Source of the DNA: Chaetoderma sp. LZ-2023a | Taxonomy: Eukaryota > Mollusca > Caudofoveata > Chaetodermatida > Chaetodermatidae | Length of the DNA stretch: 64,000 nt | NCBI GenBank assembly: GCA_034401795.1 | Contig: CM067370.1 | Coordinates: 67,825,188 to 67,889,187 of the forward strand | Reading direction: 5' to 3' | Shown: in pieces, positions 9,316 through 20,880 of the stretch | Layout of the letters: each line of letters begins with the position of its first letter | How positions within the stretch are numbered: position 1 is the first letter of the stretch | Program-made: the position numbers and the translations under genes | The notes under the pieces: model-generated | What the model was told of the DNA's origin: nothing | The model's database searches: none | What the model saw: only the letters and a program-made list of their open reading frames with translations

Positions 9316-10712
9316 GATTAACATGGAAGGAGCACATCCAGAATGCAGAGGCAAAGGCCAGAAGAAAGCTAAACATCATGAGGAAGCTGGCAGGAACAAA
9401 GTGGGGTGCCAATGAAAGGATCCTCAAGACCATCTACCTAGGTGCCGTACGACCACACCTTGAGTATGGATCCAGCTCATGGATGACAACAGCTAAATCT
9501 CATCAACAGAACCTCGACAGAGTACAAAACCAGGCACTGCGCATCATCACTGGTGGAATGAGATCAACACCAATAGAAAAAATGGAGCAGACAGCAGGCA
9601 TTCCCCCACTTAGCAAAGGAAGGGAATGCAAAGCACTGATCCAAGCTGCAAAGTTCAAATCGTTCAATAACCACCCGATGAAGATCAGGCAAGCACAGCT
9701 GTCATCAGGAAGACTTAAAGGATCAAGTTTTGTGAAAGAGACAAAAGCACTTCAAAGGAAACACCAAGAAATGTTGCCAGCACAAATAGAAGATCCAAAC
9801 CACACCCTTGATCCTCCACCCTGGGAAAACAAACTAGAGAGCATAGCTATTCGCACCACAGTACCTCATCTCACAACCAAAAATGAACACAGTGATGTGA
9901 GCAAGAAGGCCCTGACCCTAGCCATGCTGGAAGAAATGTACCCTCAGGAGACATGGATAAGGATCTACACAGATGGATCAGCCAAAGATGCAATTAGGAG
10001 CGGAGGTGCCGGACTGCACATACAGTATCCAAACGGACAACATGAGTCAGCTGCAATACCGACAGGCAAACACTGCACAAACTACAGAGCTGAAGTCGAA
10101 GCACTGGTTCATGCAGCTAATACCATCAGCAGAACAGCAGACCCTATTGCACAGATTGTCTTTTTATCTGATGCCCGCTCCGTCCTTGAGGCTATCACCA
10201 AAGGTAAGCTGCCACAACTTGAAGAAGCACTACAAACCATCAAATGCTTTCGGATAGCACTGCAGTGGATCCCCTCACACTGTGGAGTCCAAGGAAATGA
10301 GGAAGCAGACAAGATGGCAAAGGTGGGTGCAGAAGAGAATCAGACAGAAAACATGGTTACCCATACAGAGATGAAGACTATCATTAAGTCCCTCTATAGA
10401 ACACCTCAATCAGAAGATGCCTACCATCATCTCTCGAGGCCAGAGCAAGTGACCATTTTTCGTCTCAGAACTGGACACAACAGACTAAACCAACACATGT
10501 ACAGGCGGTTCCACCTTACGACATCGCCCGCTTGTCCTTGTGGAGAAGCAGAACAGACCACAGAGCACATACTTCAATGTTGCAGTACGTATCAGCTGCT
10601 GAGAGAAGAGATCTGGCCTTTGTCAACCTCTATTCTTGAAAAGCTGTATGGGCCTGTGGAAGAACTGCAGAAAACCACAGATTTCATCTTGAGAACGGCT
10701 CTCCAAGTGTGA
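9316..10712 (+). CDS. LINE ORF2 C-terminal fragment: RT thumb, RNase H, CCHC
   Basis: The uninterrupted frame is counted here from the ATG at 9300, which lies by chance in the target duplication; the fragment has no native start. Residues about 8-110 are the post-catalytic RT/thumb region of I/Jockey-type elements (WKEHI…A…RLN.MRKL, VRPHLEYGSSSW, NQALRIITGG). RNase H follows at about 218-345, with likely catalytic Asp225 (IYTDGSA), Glu265 (RAEVEAL), Asp291 (LSDARS) and the WIPSHCGVQGNEEAD box. Near 415-435 is a C-x-C…H-x3-C motif (CPCGEAEQTTEHILQC). The RT palm with the YxDD motif was lost in the 5' truncation, so the product could not reverse-transcribe. The open frame suggests a recent insertion. 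Confidence 0.9.
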
Positions 10713-10739
10713 TACCAGCGATCGAAAAGAAGAAGAAGA
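9316..10739 (+). mobile_element. 5'-truncated I/Jockey-like non-LTR retrotransposon
   Basis: The 1424-bp insertion begins in the RT C-terminal region, reads through an RNase H domain and a CCHC motif to a stop at 10712, and ends after only 28 bp with GAA repeats rather than poly(A). It is flanked by a perfect 16-bp target-site duplication. The 5' truncation and direct flanking duplication are typical of target-primed reverse transcription. It lies in the 3'-terminal region of DIRS element A, so it is younger than A. Confidence 0.92.
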
Positions 10740-10755
10740 ATGTATGTAAACACAA
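10740..10755. repeat. Target-site duplication, right copy
   Basis: Identical to 9300-9315. It follows the GAA tail directly, and element-A sequence resumes after it (…CATCGGATAACACGACCGATG…, homologous to 60110-60135 in E). Confidence 0.92.
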
Positions 10756-11150
10756 TCAGGAAATGACTTGGACATCGGATAACACGACCGATGTTGAGAG
10801 TAATGACCGTTTAACATTCGCTCACCCCCCCTCTTTTAAAGAGGGAGTGATGACCTCAATGTCCTATATGCTCTCTATGTACTTGTGCTAAAGTACTATA
10901 AGACATCGAATGAAAGCTTCATTTCGTATACTCTTAGATGGAACCACAAAGTGCACAAAACCATCACCATTTATTAAGTAATAAAAAACGTGACAAAAAA
11001 TAACCATCACCAAATATAGGACTAACCTATTTTGACGAGATTCCAGTTAATCACCGCTGGCGATGATCGGTACAGTACAGAAAAACGGGGATTCCCTCAC
11101 TAAATTGCACTGTGTGTGAATCAACGGAATATTTACAAATATATACAGAT

Positions 11151-12323
11151 TTAACGTTTATGTAAAATCGATACGGCATGCGGATTTGATGTGTCATGGA
11201 GGTAATGATCTGTAAAACTAGACTCACAGTGTCATTGTGCTCTGACATAATGTCATCCACCGGCACTCCGTTAAACAGGGACGTGGATATCACTATTCCA
11301 CGGACACTGTGAGCCTTGGCCATGTCCACTTGTTTTCCTGTGGCGGCTTTGTGGCAATGCTGGATGCATTCCACAATCCACCTAGAAATGGTATCTTTAG
11401 AAGCTCTCCCATGGGGTTCAATGTAAGATAGCCATAAAGCACTAGGGTCCGCCCGCCATTCTTGTGTACATAGTTAAAACGTGTTAATGCATGGACAGGA
11501 CACCAAGCCTTTGAATTAGGATCAAACCTAGTCAATGCGGGTAAAACTAGAGGCTGACCAGGATATTTTAAAGACTTTTTTCGCCATAAAGTTAACTCTA
11601 GGTAGAAGCCTACGGCCTTCCCCTGTTACCACAAAACGGTCTGGCTCTGCTGACAAAGCATGTATTTCACTTCTTCGTCTGGCTGAAGCTGCAGCAATCA
11701 GAAAAACTGTTCTAAGCGTCAATATTTTCATGGAAATGGACCTTAGTGGTTCAAAGGGTTTACCCGCTAATACTTGAAGTACTAACGATAAACTCCAAGA
11801 TGGAATCACTGGAAGATTCCTTGGTCTTAGATTACACATGGCTTTGATTAAAGTATTTAGATTACATACTCTTCACTTCCCCTATTAGCCAAGCAAGGGA
11901 TAACTGACATTAAAGCTGACTTGTAGCCAGCAATAGAGTTAGGCATGAGGCTATAGGCATCAAAAAGGTGACAGACGAAATTGGCTACTACCTGAATAGA
12001 TGCATCCATTGGATTAATACATCTTTTTGAGCACCATTCACCAAATCTGTTGATTTTATAATTATATACTCTGGAGGTTGACCCCCTTCTGGCTTTTGCC
12101 ATAAAAATGGCTGCTTGCTCAGAAAAGCCCTCCTTAACTGCTAATCCTTGACAACATCCACACAGTCAATTGGAACATCGATGGGTTGTTGTGCAAGGCC
12201 TTGCCATGGAAGATTATGTTGTCCATCAGAGGCAGAGGAACAGGATTGCAGACCAGAAGATCCAGCAGATCCGTATACCATGATCGGCTTGGCCAATTTG
12301 GGGCGATCAGAAGCACTTGGCAT
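11151..12323 (-). pseudogene. Tyrosine recombinase of DIRS element A (broken)
   Basis: The broken relative of the intact 391-aa recombinase of element E, spanning 1173 nt against 1176. Recognisable in different frames are KARRGSTSRVYNYKINRF (N-terminal SAM-like domain), SARRRSEIHALSAEPDRF (catalytic Arg box) and KAHSVRGIVISTSLFNGVP (HxxR box). The segment before the nucleophile is corrupted: AQWHCE is lost to a frameshift, and HDTSNP-like sequence reappears near 11180. At least three frameshifts prevent a full-length product. Confidence 0.85.
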
Positions 12324-14155
12324 TCCTGCTGCCTGATTATTGCGATAGCGCTCAGATCTGAAATCGGACACGTATGTCGTCATCTTCGCATTCTTGTTTG
12401 TTGCGAATATATCTATGTTGGGCTTGCCCCAGTGGTTGAACAGACAGTCCTCCACGCATTGATTTCGTTGCCATCCCGTGGGAAGAATGCTCATTCTTTG
12501 GCTCAATGAGTCTGCTAATAGAGTTAGCCTTCCCGGAATATGAACTGCTTTCAAGGTAATCCCATGATCTAGGCACCAGCAAAGCAGTTTCCATGTCATC
12601 ATACAGAGACTGGGTGACTTCATTCCGCCCTGGCGGTTTATGTAAGTCACTACTGTTGTATTGGCTCATCGAACCAGAACAATATTGCCCTTGACCTTCT
12701 CTAGGAAGTGTTCCATGGCTAAGACTACTGCTCGCATTTCTAGCAGATTGATATGTTCTTTTGACTGACCCAGATTCCAAAGCCCTGATACTTTGTCTTC
12801 TTCCAGGCAAGCTCCCCATCCCTCCATTGGTGCATCTGTGTACATCGTCAACTGAGGGTGGGGAGGTGACGTCAACCCTGCCAGGAGATTCACTCTTTTC
12901 ATCCACCATTGAAGTTGGTGAATAAGAGGTTCCAATACTGACACCTTTGAGTCCACGAATCCCGTACTCTGGGTCCACTGTGTCATGAGAAATAACTGGA
13001 TAGGCCGCCGGCATAAGGCTGCCTGTGGAATGACTGGTTCTAAGGAAACCATCAACCCCAGCATTGTCAAGTAGACCCGTGCCAGGACATGACGACTGTT
13101 GCACATTGACTGTATGACTGAGATGAGTACTTCTACTCTCTCCTGAGATGGGTAAACATACCCTATCTCTAGATTGAAGAACATGCCCAGGTAAACAAAC
13201 TTGTGGGATGGTGTCAGCTCTGATTTTTGAAAGTTTATTATCCAGCCTAGATTTGTAAGAGTTCTCAAAACTATTTCCAGATTTGCTGATAAACTTTCCT
13301 GATTGTGTGCTTTTAACAGCCAATCATCTATGTACGTGTGGACTACTATGTGTCTCCTGCAGAGGTATGACATCATAGTTTGGACCACTCGAGTGAAGAC
13401 CCGAGGAGCCGTCAATATACCAAATGGGAAAACCCTTAATTCCCATTGGCAGCCCTGAAATGCAAATCTCAGAAACAAATGAAGGCTCCTCGCAACGGGA
13501 ATGTGAAAATAAGCATCTTTTAGATCTATTGATGCTGTCCACATTCCCTTCCTCAATCCTGCTAACACCGTTCTTACAGTTTTCATTTTGAAACTTGGTG
13601 TGAGGATAAACCTGTTAAGAGGTTTGAGGTTGTGAATTGGTCTCCACCCTCCAGTGCTTTTTGTCACTAGGAACACGATTGAATAATAACCCGGACATTT
13701 CTGTGCGGGTTGAATTGCATGTTTTTTGTATGAGGGATTGAATTTCTTCCTCTATACACAACCGCTGATCTGGATCTCATGGATTTTGAGTCCAGAGACA
13801 GGCGCAATGGCTGGCTTGATATCCAGTCGGGATGGTAACCGACTGAAAGCCATCGCAAGACTGAGTGGTCCTGAGTAATCTGCTCCCACTCTTGTATGTG
13901 GCAGGCCAGATGGCCTCCCAGGGGTGCACCTAAGGATTGAGGTGAACCCGAATAGTGCAAGAGTTGCCCTGTCTCTGGTGGCTGTCCTAGAAGCACTGGT
14001 GTAAGCCACAGATATGGAAATCCATTCCCCCCCCCCCCCACCTCAGTACGCAGGTTGCTTGGCAGGTTGCGCTGGAGGAGCCTGTGCTGGCTTATGCTGG
14101 CGTTGCCATGGCTGATGCTGCGTAGGTGGTTGGCCTCTGACAGGGCCATCACCAC
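12134..14155 (-). pseudogene. RT-RNase H of DIRS element A (broken)
   Basis: Frames 12666-13676 and 12141-12650 carry the RT and RNase H. Visible are GGWRPIHNLKPLNRFI, ASIDLKDAYFHIPVA, the catalytic VHTYIDDWLLKAH box, and the RNase H strings MYTDAPMEGWGACLEE, TYINRQGG and HIPGRLTLLADSLSQR. They are followed by the conserved C-terminal WPSRSWYTDLLDLL. The frame breaks near 12660 (within the RNase H), near 13670 (N-terminal side of RT) and near 12350. It overlaps the recombinase region as in the intact copies. Confidence 0.85.
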
Positions 14156-15998
14156 CTCTAGCCTGCTGGGGGGGGGGAGAGGGCAGGGGGCGCTGCTCGA
14201 ACAGGCTCCCTGCGGAGCACTTCAAACTGTTCTCAGAGCGCCTTCTGGTTATTCACCAGGTTTACGGTTTGTTAGAGGTGCAGGCATCCTTCACCTCAAA
14301 ACAACCCTGGACCTGCCATTGGCATCCCAAGAAGCCGAGTGTACAGGGCCTGTGAGGGGCACAAATTGTCAAGGGCCAATATGCACTTCGCCCGTAAACT
14401 CCTGGTTACGGATCTCATCATACAGTCCAGAGCCAGGTTAATGCTGTCCTAGATGGCTCTCTGGACTGTAAGAGAAGCTTGGTGGGCCACGGATGTTGCT
14501 ACTACCCCTGTAGCAGCCGGGAAACGGTGAGCCGAGATGGCTCCTCTCGTACTTTCTTCCATGTCCTGCAGCGCGGAATTTGCGTTGCGCACAAGGGTTG
14601 CGTGTCTTCGGCCAAAGCCGCATGGTCATCCGTCCAAGGCTTTGGGACGCCGCCATATTTCTGATACAGATCAGAACTGATACGGCAGCATTGTGCCACC
14701 TCGTGAGGGGCCTTCACAAGGCGTCCATTCGGCTGAATGGACATCTCTGCAGCAGCAAACATATCCACGATATGCTCCGCATACGGCAGAGATGGCATGG
14801 TGCTCGTCACTGGTTCCCCTCCCAACCACGAGCGCTGGTCCCGCTGGGAAGCCGGTGGATCCACCTGGAGTTCCGGCTTGATGCTCACCAACCATTGGCA
14901 AGCATCCAGCCAGTCCTCCTCGGTGGCCACCTGTGAATGTTCGACGCACCTAGCGCCTTCGTCATCCGTAACCACATTCACTGGTGGGGTAACAGCTGGA
15001 GCTGGAGATACTCCTGGACAGCCAGGGAAGCCATACAGACCCGCAAGGGATGGCATGGCTTGCGCCGTGGCTATTCCAGAAGCTGGATCTATGGCGTCAT
15101 GGGGGGGGGGGGGGCTAAATGCATGATGTCATAGCCCAGGCCTTCCTCACGGTAACTCTGCAAGTCGAGAGATATGGTATAGACGGCCATCGGCTCCTAG
15201 CCGGTCTAACCGTTGAGCCGTGAAACCTACTCCCGAAGAAGTAGTTCCATGGAAAAGGTGACCCATGGGGCCCCTGGGGGGGTGGGGTGGGTGGGGGGGC
15301 GGAATGGATTTCCATTTCTGTGGCCATCTGCAGGCCATTACAGTGTCCTCTTCTTCCGGTCCAGAAAGACTAGACATCAATGTCCAGAAAGATTAGACGC
15401 CAAGCTTGAAAAGGGATCAAACTCGGCCTGGGCAGGAGGGGCATTGTGTGAGGCACTGATACCCTTAGCCTTAGGCTGCTCTAGAGCACTCGATAAGCGA
15501 GCACCCAAGGCCATGGCTTTTGCTCCCGGGTCCACGGGCGAGGCAAGCCTCAGCGCCGGATCAGCAGGAGCTGTCTTTATGTCTATAATGAACACTGGCT
15601 TCCTAAGAGAACCAGACCCAGAGACGGGCACACTCTGTCCTGGAGCAAATGAGAAAGACTAACGAACTTGACCCGGGAAGCAAGGTGCGAAGCAACTCCA
15701 GGACAAGATCCGTGATTGTCTTCTTCATTTCTCCCATCATTTCAAGACGGAAGGCCTCCATGTCTGGCATGGATGCCTTCCTCTTCTTACCACACTCTTT
15801 TTCCAGACACTTCTTCTCGTCTGCCACCTGGTCTTTCCCCTCCTGATTTAAAAAATCAGTCATAACCTCCACCGGCTACGACTCACACACATGGCAATTT
15901 AGAAGGGGCCTGCACATCCTGCACCTAGTGCAGTCATGAGGGAAAAAGCAGGCCTTCACGAAATGGTGGCAGGTAGGGCATTTGTTCTCAATTACCCT
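14031..15998 (-). pseudogene. gag of DIRS element A (broken)
   Basis: Homologous to gag in D and E. SLPYAEHIVDMFAAAEMS appears at about 14780, and NLCPS and GPGLFGG equivalents are degraded. Upstream are an Ala/Pro-rich VSGSGSLRKPVF-like segment (15377-15631), a Lys/Glu-rich segment KKCLEKECGKKRK (15600-15870) and an N-terminal Cys/His cluster C-x2-C-H-H…C…H-D-C-x2-C-x2-C (15885-15985). The cluster suggests nucleic-acid binding. An in-frame TAG follows the cluster, and homopolymer G/C runs at 14031-14040, 14167-14176, 15104-15116 and 15287-15299 coincide with frame breaks. Confidence 0.75.
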
Positions 15999-16756
15999 CT
16001 GAAATGACACAAAACAGAAACAATTAGTTTTTAGTTATGACGAAACAAAAAACCAATTGCAGAAGGCTAATAAGATCCATAAGGAAAACTTTGACCATCA
16101 AATGAAAGGATAAGCCAGGGCCATAGAAATAACTATAGGCCTGACAAAAGGTAAACAAATCATAAAAACTTCTTATACTTCTTTAAGAAGACAAGGGAGA
16201 CATTAGAATTTGAACTTGAATACTTGAGGCAAATTTTAGACTTCACAGCTCAAATGAAAGATTCATTAGTAATTGAACTTTATAAACACAATGAACCTAT
16301 GCAAACCATCAACTGAGATAAATAACTCAACACTCAGTCAAAAAGTTTCTAAAATTGTTCTCTCTCCTAAATAAACCTCATAAGATGACTTCTGAGGATG
16401 AGTGAAGTCTGATGAACAACAACAACAACAACAGGAATACCTGATCCTGAATCCAAACCCTGTGGTGGGGGGAAAATGCGGAAAAATTATTTCTTATGGT
16501 AATAATTCCCTCTGCAAACTCCGAATAAATTAGAAGGACCCAGAAACCAAGTATAAATAATGTTCAAAATAAAGGATACGCTTCAAATATCAGCTCATGT
16601 GTCTGAAAAAACAAAGCACAACATGCGTTAGCTAATATATAGGCCTCCCCCAAATAGCTAGCCTAATAAAGACATATCCACGAGTTAGCGCGAATCCCGG
16701 AAACACCCTCCGAGTCAACACGCACATTTTTTATCAATAAATTTACTAAAGTACAC
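15999..16756 (-). other. Predicted intron inside the gag gene of element A
   Basis: On the minus strand a GT follows the 17-codon micro-exon (donor CAG|GTGTAC at 16756). A pyrimidine-rich acceptor (…TGTGTCATTTCAG) ends at 15999. Splicing joins the micro-exon in frame to the Cys/His cluster of gag. The 758 bp between contain no long frame. Prediction only; no transcript data. Confidence 0.5.
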
Positions 16757-16807
16757 CTGATGGCTTGGACCTGGAGCATCCTCCGGCGACTTGGCAGCGT
16801 CAGACAT
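16757..16807 (-). CDS. Predicted gag micro-exon (MSDAAKSPEDAPGPSHQ)
   Basis: A 51-nt open segment starting with ATG at 16807 and ending at a GT. The same peptide with one change is encoded at 17599-17649 (AN for AK), and a frameshifted version at 33786-33840. Conservation in three copies within otherwise decayed sequence suggests it is the true N-terminus of family-1 gag. The peptide is acidic and Pro-rich, of unknown role. Confidence 0.5.
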
Positions 16808-16879
16808 ACTAATATTCAGTCAAACCAAGTTGCAAAACAACTTAAAGCTTCAAAAAGATAGAAAGCAAAAACAAGGCTA

Positions 16880-17093
16880 GAAAGTGTGTTGCAATGGAAG
16901 GTCAATATTTTAAGAAAAGAATGAGTCAGCCCCGCGCATGTGCGAGTTTGGGCTGCACATCCGCTGGACTGTCAGTTGTGTAACCTGCCCAGTGGGGGCA
17001 GTTTCTTTTTAATTCTGAGTATTATTGAAGCTAGGTCGATATTTAGGAAATATCATAGTGTATCAGGGTGGTAAGTATACTTTTAACGTGAAA
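16880..17093. repeat. Right inverted terminal repeat of element A
   Basis: Reverse complement of the left end at 8820-9060, including 'CCCCGCGCATGTGCG', 'CTGGACTGTCAGTTG', 'TCTTTTTAATTCTGAGTATTATTGAAGC' and 'TATCAGGGTGGTAAGTATAC'. It ends GTGAAAA. Confidence 0.8.
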
Positions 17094-17096
17094 AGT

Positions 17097-17850
17097 CAGG
17101 ACCATAGAAAAAGACTATGGGCCTGACTAAAAGTAAACAAATCCTAAAAACTTATTCTCCTACATGAAGACATAGGAATAATTAGAATTTGAACTTGAAT
17201 ACTTGAGGGGCGAATTCTAGACTCCACACTCAAAACAAAGATTCATTAGTAGTTGAACTTTATTAACACAATGAACCTATGCAAACCATCAAGAGAGATA
17301 AATAACACAACATTCACTCATAAAATTTCCAAATATTTTAGAAATAAAATGACTGAAAATCTTCCTCTCTCCATACTAAACCTCAGAAGACAACTCATGA
17401 AGAACGAGTGAAGTCTGATGAACAACAATAGGAATACCTGATCCTGAATTCAAACCCTGTGGTGGGGGGGAGAATGCGGAAAAATTACTTCTTATGGTAA
17501 TAATTCCTTCTGCAAACGCATAATAAATTATATAGACCCAGAAAATCAAGTATAAATTATTGTTCAAAATTTCTATCAATAAATGTACTAAAGTACACCT
17601 GATGGCTAGGACCGGGAGCATCCTCCGGTGAATTGGCAGCGTCAGACATATTATAGCAAGTCAAAATCAAGTTGCAGAACCACTTAAAGCTTCAAAAAGC
17701 TTCAAAAGCAAAATCAAAACTAGAAAGCATGTTGCAATTGCAGGTCAATAATTTGAGAAGAGAAAGAGACAGCCCCGTGCATGCACGAGTTTGGGCCGCA
17801 CATCTGCTGGACTGTCAGTTGAGTAACCTGCCCAGTGGGGCAGGGTTCGA
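17097..17850 (-). mobile_element. Truncated second copy of the family-1 5' region
   Basis: Begins immediately after the right end of A with 'CAGGACCATAGAAAAAGACTATGGGCCTGAC', matching 16112 and 33137. It includes the micro-exon at 17599-17649 and stops inside the terminal repeat ('CCCAGTGGGG', 17840). A therefore abuts, or inserted into, an older family-1 copy. Confidence 0.75.
17599..17649 (-). CDS. gag micro-exon in the truncated copy
   Basis: ATG to CAG|GTGTAC, 17 codons, MSDAANSPEDAPGPSHQ, differing from 16757-16807 by one residue. No downstream gag remains on this fragment, because A lies next to it, so it is non-functional. Confidence 0.5.
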
Positions 17851-19654
17851 TCTTCAGTTATGTCCGCTAGCCCGAGACTACCTGATTCCCATACGGACTA
17901 CTCATAGTCTATTAGTCACATGTCTGGTGGACTAGTGCAAAATTCTTGTCAAAATTATCCATTAGACTCGCCAAAATGAAATATTCCATGACGTTGATAA
18001 ACATAATGCTTAAAATTGTGGGAAACATGCACCACTGTTCACAACATAAGCCAATTATCCAATTTCCATATATAATATGACATAGTTTTAAAATGGCTAA
18101 TCTAGTCTAGAGTTATCTACAGCCGTCGCTTCGTATTATTCTAAACACCTAAACTGAACGGTTTAAAGAGGTTCGCTTTTTAGCTACTTCACAATACAAA
18201 TTTTACGCATCTTATGTTCATTGTTCAGAATATTATTTGAAAAGAACGTTCGAGATAAGAAGTTCACATCTTATGTGCCGTAGTGGTCGGGCATCATATT
18301 ATTCTAATGTTCAAGATCAGAAGCAGGCCTGTGCTGTTATGGCGAACGGCTGAATGCGCTCGCCTTATTTATTTTTAGACGACCTAAAATGGGTTACCAT
18401 AACTGCTGGTTTTCGTTCACCTCATATACTTTCCCGCAATTTCATTTTGGAAAGAAATAATTGACCAATAAATTCTTATGAGATGAATGAACATGACAAA
18501 TGAATATGCAAACTAAAAATAGACGTGGCTTAGTGATCGAGTTCGCATCAAAGACGATCTCGCAAGACAATGAATGATAAATGTTTCCCTGAGTTTCATT
18601 ATATGCATCAACACGCTAGTCACAAAGTAGACTGCAACAATTTCAAGTTTGTCTTTCAGACACTGAATCTCGACGAAGGCATATCTTATATTGCATTTTA
18701 CAATTAAGGACAAAATATGAGTGGAGGTGGAAGATTTTTCAAATGTGAATATTTCATTAAATACGGCAAAATATACAGAACTATTTCTAAAAACTTGTTT
18801 TTTCACACTTATTTTAGTTGGAGAGGTAATTATAGCAATAACTTTTAATATGAAATTTACAACGATTTCGGTAGGCCAAAGCATTACTTTGCTCAATAAC
18901 AACTACAATCTCTCTTCACATGATTTAGTCTACCGGCAGATATTAAAAATATGCTCTCTTATTACAGTAAACAATATATTAACGCTTCTAACCTGGGATT
19001 ATATATATGTAGGTAAAACACTGGCCAAGAATAAATGAACAACATTCTAATTGCAATAACCTATCTTGTCAGCACTTCTATACCGTAGTCCCATCTTAAT
19101 CAAATAGGAAGCAAAAACTGGAATTCCCCTTCCAAATAAAGAACTACTAAGTAAAAATTTGGAGTGTTAACACTTCCTTCTATGTTATATATGTAAATGA
19201 TACATGTATGTTATAGTTGGAGCTCTGCTAATTATTTTGAAAACAATCTGACTAACTTGTAAGTGATTAATTGCTGTCTGCAATTTCTTTCAGTCAAACT
19301 AGCTTCGAAATTTGCCTCCTTTAAAGCAAATCTCGGAATTCAGAATGACAAGTATTATTATACCAATAATATGTATTCATTTTCCATTATGCCCCATTCT
19401 TTAGAATGCTAGTGTATCTCTATGAGCTAATTGTGTATGCGGCATAACACGATATAAAATAAACACATTTTTGATATAAAAATATATTTTCATTCAGAGT
19501 TAAAATTTGGTTGGCATGACTGACTAGTTAGTTGATTAATAGCAATGAGTCCCAAACACCATATCCCAACCATGAGATTTAACTGTAATGGCTAAATTTG
19601 ACAGTTTGCTTGCCTTAGGAAATAACATGGGGGGGGGGGGGGGCGACTGACTAG
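17851..19654. other. VPS53 intron, no recognised gene
   Basis: AT-rich. Overlapping open frames at 18513-18902 (minus) and 18721-19038 (plus) lie on opposite strands and show no domain I recognise. A 15-base G run lies at 19629-19643. Confidence 0.4.
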
Positions 19655-19840
19655 TTTAACACTTTAACACTAAAGCCGGCCAAAACGGCTGTTGCAGTTG
19701 TCTTGGGAAATGTCCATTTTCAGACCAAGAGATGACTATTTTTGAAAATTCACCACTAGAATGATGAGCCAGTCATTCTAGTTGTAAATTAAAACAATAG
19801 CAGTCTCTTGGCCTATAAATGGAGATTTAATAAGCACCTA
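19655..19840. mobile_element. Palindromic MITE-like element, copy 4
   Basis: Starts with 'TTTAACACTAAAGCCGGCCAAAA', then 'AAATGTCCATTTTCAGACCAAGAGATGACTA', with the mirrored right arm '…TAGCAGTCTCTTGGCCTATAAATGGAGATT'. The central stem has lost one 'GGAATGACTGG' arm. Confidence 0.65.
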
Positions 19841-19964
19841 CTTGTTTTTGTGGGGGTTTTCTGAGGGGGGGGGGGCGCCCGGACCCCCATCTTTTGCAGG
19901 ACTAGTATGCTTATCTGCGGACTAGTGTATTTAATAAATCACTAGTCCGACAGGCTAGTGGAAT

Positions 19965-20074
19965 AAAAAGTTGGGGGCGGTTTCTTTTTAATTCTGAGTC
20001 TTATTGAAGCTAGGTCAATATTTGGGAAATATTATAGCGTATCAGGGTGGTAAGTATACTCTTGCTGTGAAAAT
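19965..20074. repeat. Solo right terminal repeat of a family-1 DIRS-like element
   Basis: 'GGGGGCGGTTTCTTTTTAATTCTGAGTCTTATTGAAGC…TATCAGGGTGGTAAGTATACTCTTGCTGTGAAAA' matches the right ends at 17000-17093 and 34020-34122. No coding part remains on its left. Confidence 0.8.
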
Positions 20075-20084
20075 GGTCAAGCTG

Positions 20085-20235
20085 GCCAAATAGGCCATCC
20101 CAGGTGTAATGAGATACATCCATTTCAAGGCCTATTTTAAACAAATTTTTGCACTGGAATGATATTTTCAGTGTTAAATTTTCAAAAATAGTCTTCTCTT
20201 AGCCTGCATATAAAGACATTAAGCGAAAATGTTAA
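20085..20235. mobile_element. Palindromic MITE-like element, copy 5 (decayed)
   Basis: 'GTCAAGCTGGCCAAATAGGCC' then 'CATTTCAAGGCCTATTTTAAACAAATTTTTGCACTGGAATGA', with right arm 'GTTAAATTTTCAAAAATAGTCTTCTCTTAGCCTGCATATAAAGACATTAA'. Internal stem shortened. Confidence 0.6.
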
Positions 20236-20497
20236 TTATTTGGCAAATCTTGTCCACAAAAAGGTTTATCTAATGCTATAGTGATTGCTAGAGGAATCTT
20301 TGCATAACAGTGTATATAACCTTTAATGTAATAGAGCAATAGTAAATCCACGATATAAAGGGCACTGGATGGGCCATAAAAAGGCGGTTACTACGAATAG
20401 AAGTGGCTGCTTAATTCAATATAAACTTTCGGGTGGCCAAGTGACAGTGGTTCTTTCCAAGAATCCCATCTTTTGGTCACCAAGGTGTACATTATAG

Positions 20498-20880
20498 ACG
20501 AGAATTGATAATACTTACCAGATGTACTATTATGATAATGTCTATTATCTAGTCTAGCTCAAAATAAACAATTAAAACTCTGCACTCTCCATGGTCCTGC
20601 CCATACCGTGTCCGGGAATTACCATAGCCTCCAGGTACCAAGACAATTCCCAATCACAGTCAGATTCGTTTTATATTCGTCTTGACAAACAGCAAAAGCA
20701 GCTCAGCCTCACCTCAGCGGGGCGGCTGAGACAGGCCATAGTACATCTTGTAAGTATTAACAATTCTCGTAGAAACAAAAGCAGATGCTTTTTGGATTCT
20801 ACTTCGGATAATACTTACCAGATGTACTATTATGATAAACTCCGGATTTCGACAGCCAAGAAACTCCGGTGGGAGGAGGT
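20498..20880. repeat. Left terminal repeat and internal complementary region of F
   Basis: The terminal repeat at 20498-20680 matches the reverse complement of 26700-26852. The internal complementary region at about 20738-20840 reads 'GTACATCTTGTAAGTATTAACAATTCTCGT…' followed by '…TTCGGATAATACTTACCAGATGTAC', complementary to the joined left and right ends. Confidence 0.75.

Larger units (their letters stand above)
8820..17093 (-). mobile_element. DIRS-like element A (family 1), degenerate, interrupted by a LINE
   Basis: A tyrosine-recombinase retrotransposon with its 5' end at right. The left end (TAAACGAAATC…, 8820) and right end (…GGTAAGTATAC…GTGAAAA, 17093) carry inverted repeats of each other over about 240 bp. 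Order on the minus strand: right end, gag micro-exon, intron, gag, RT-RNase H, tyrosine recombinase, internal complementary region, left end. Without the LINE insertion (9316-10755) it is about 6.8 kb, close to element B. All three genes have frameshifts or stops. It lies in a VPS53 intron, in the sense orientation. Confidence 0.88.

Noticed and set aside
9973..10312. Overlapping frames within the LINE
   Set aside because: Shadows of the RNase H frame; no independent signal.
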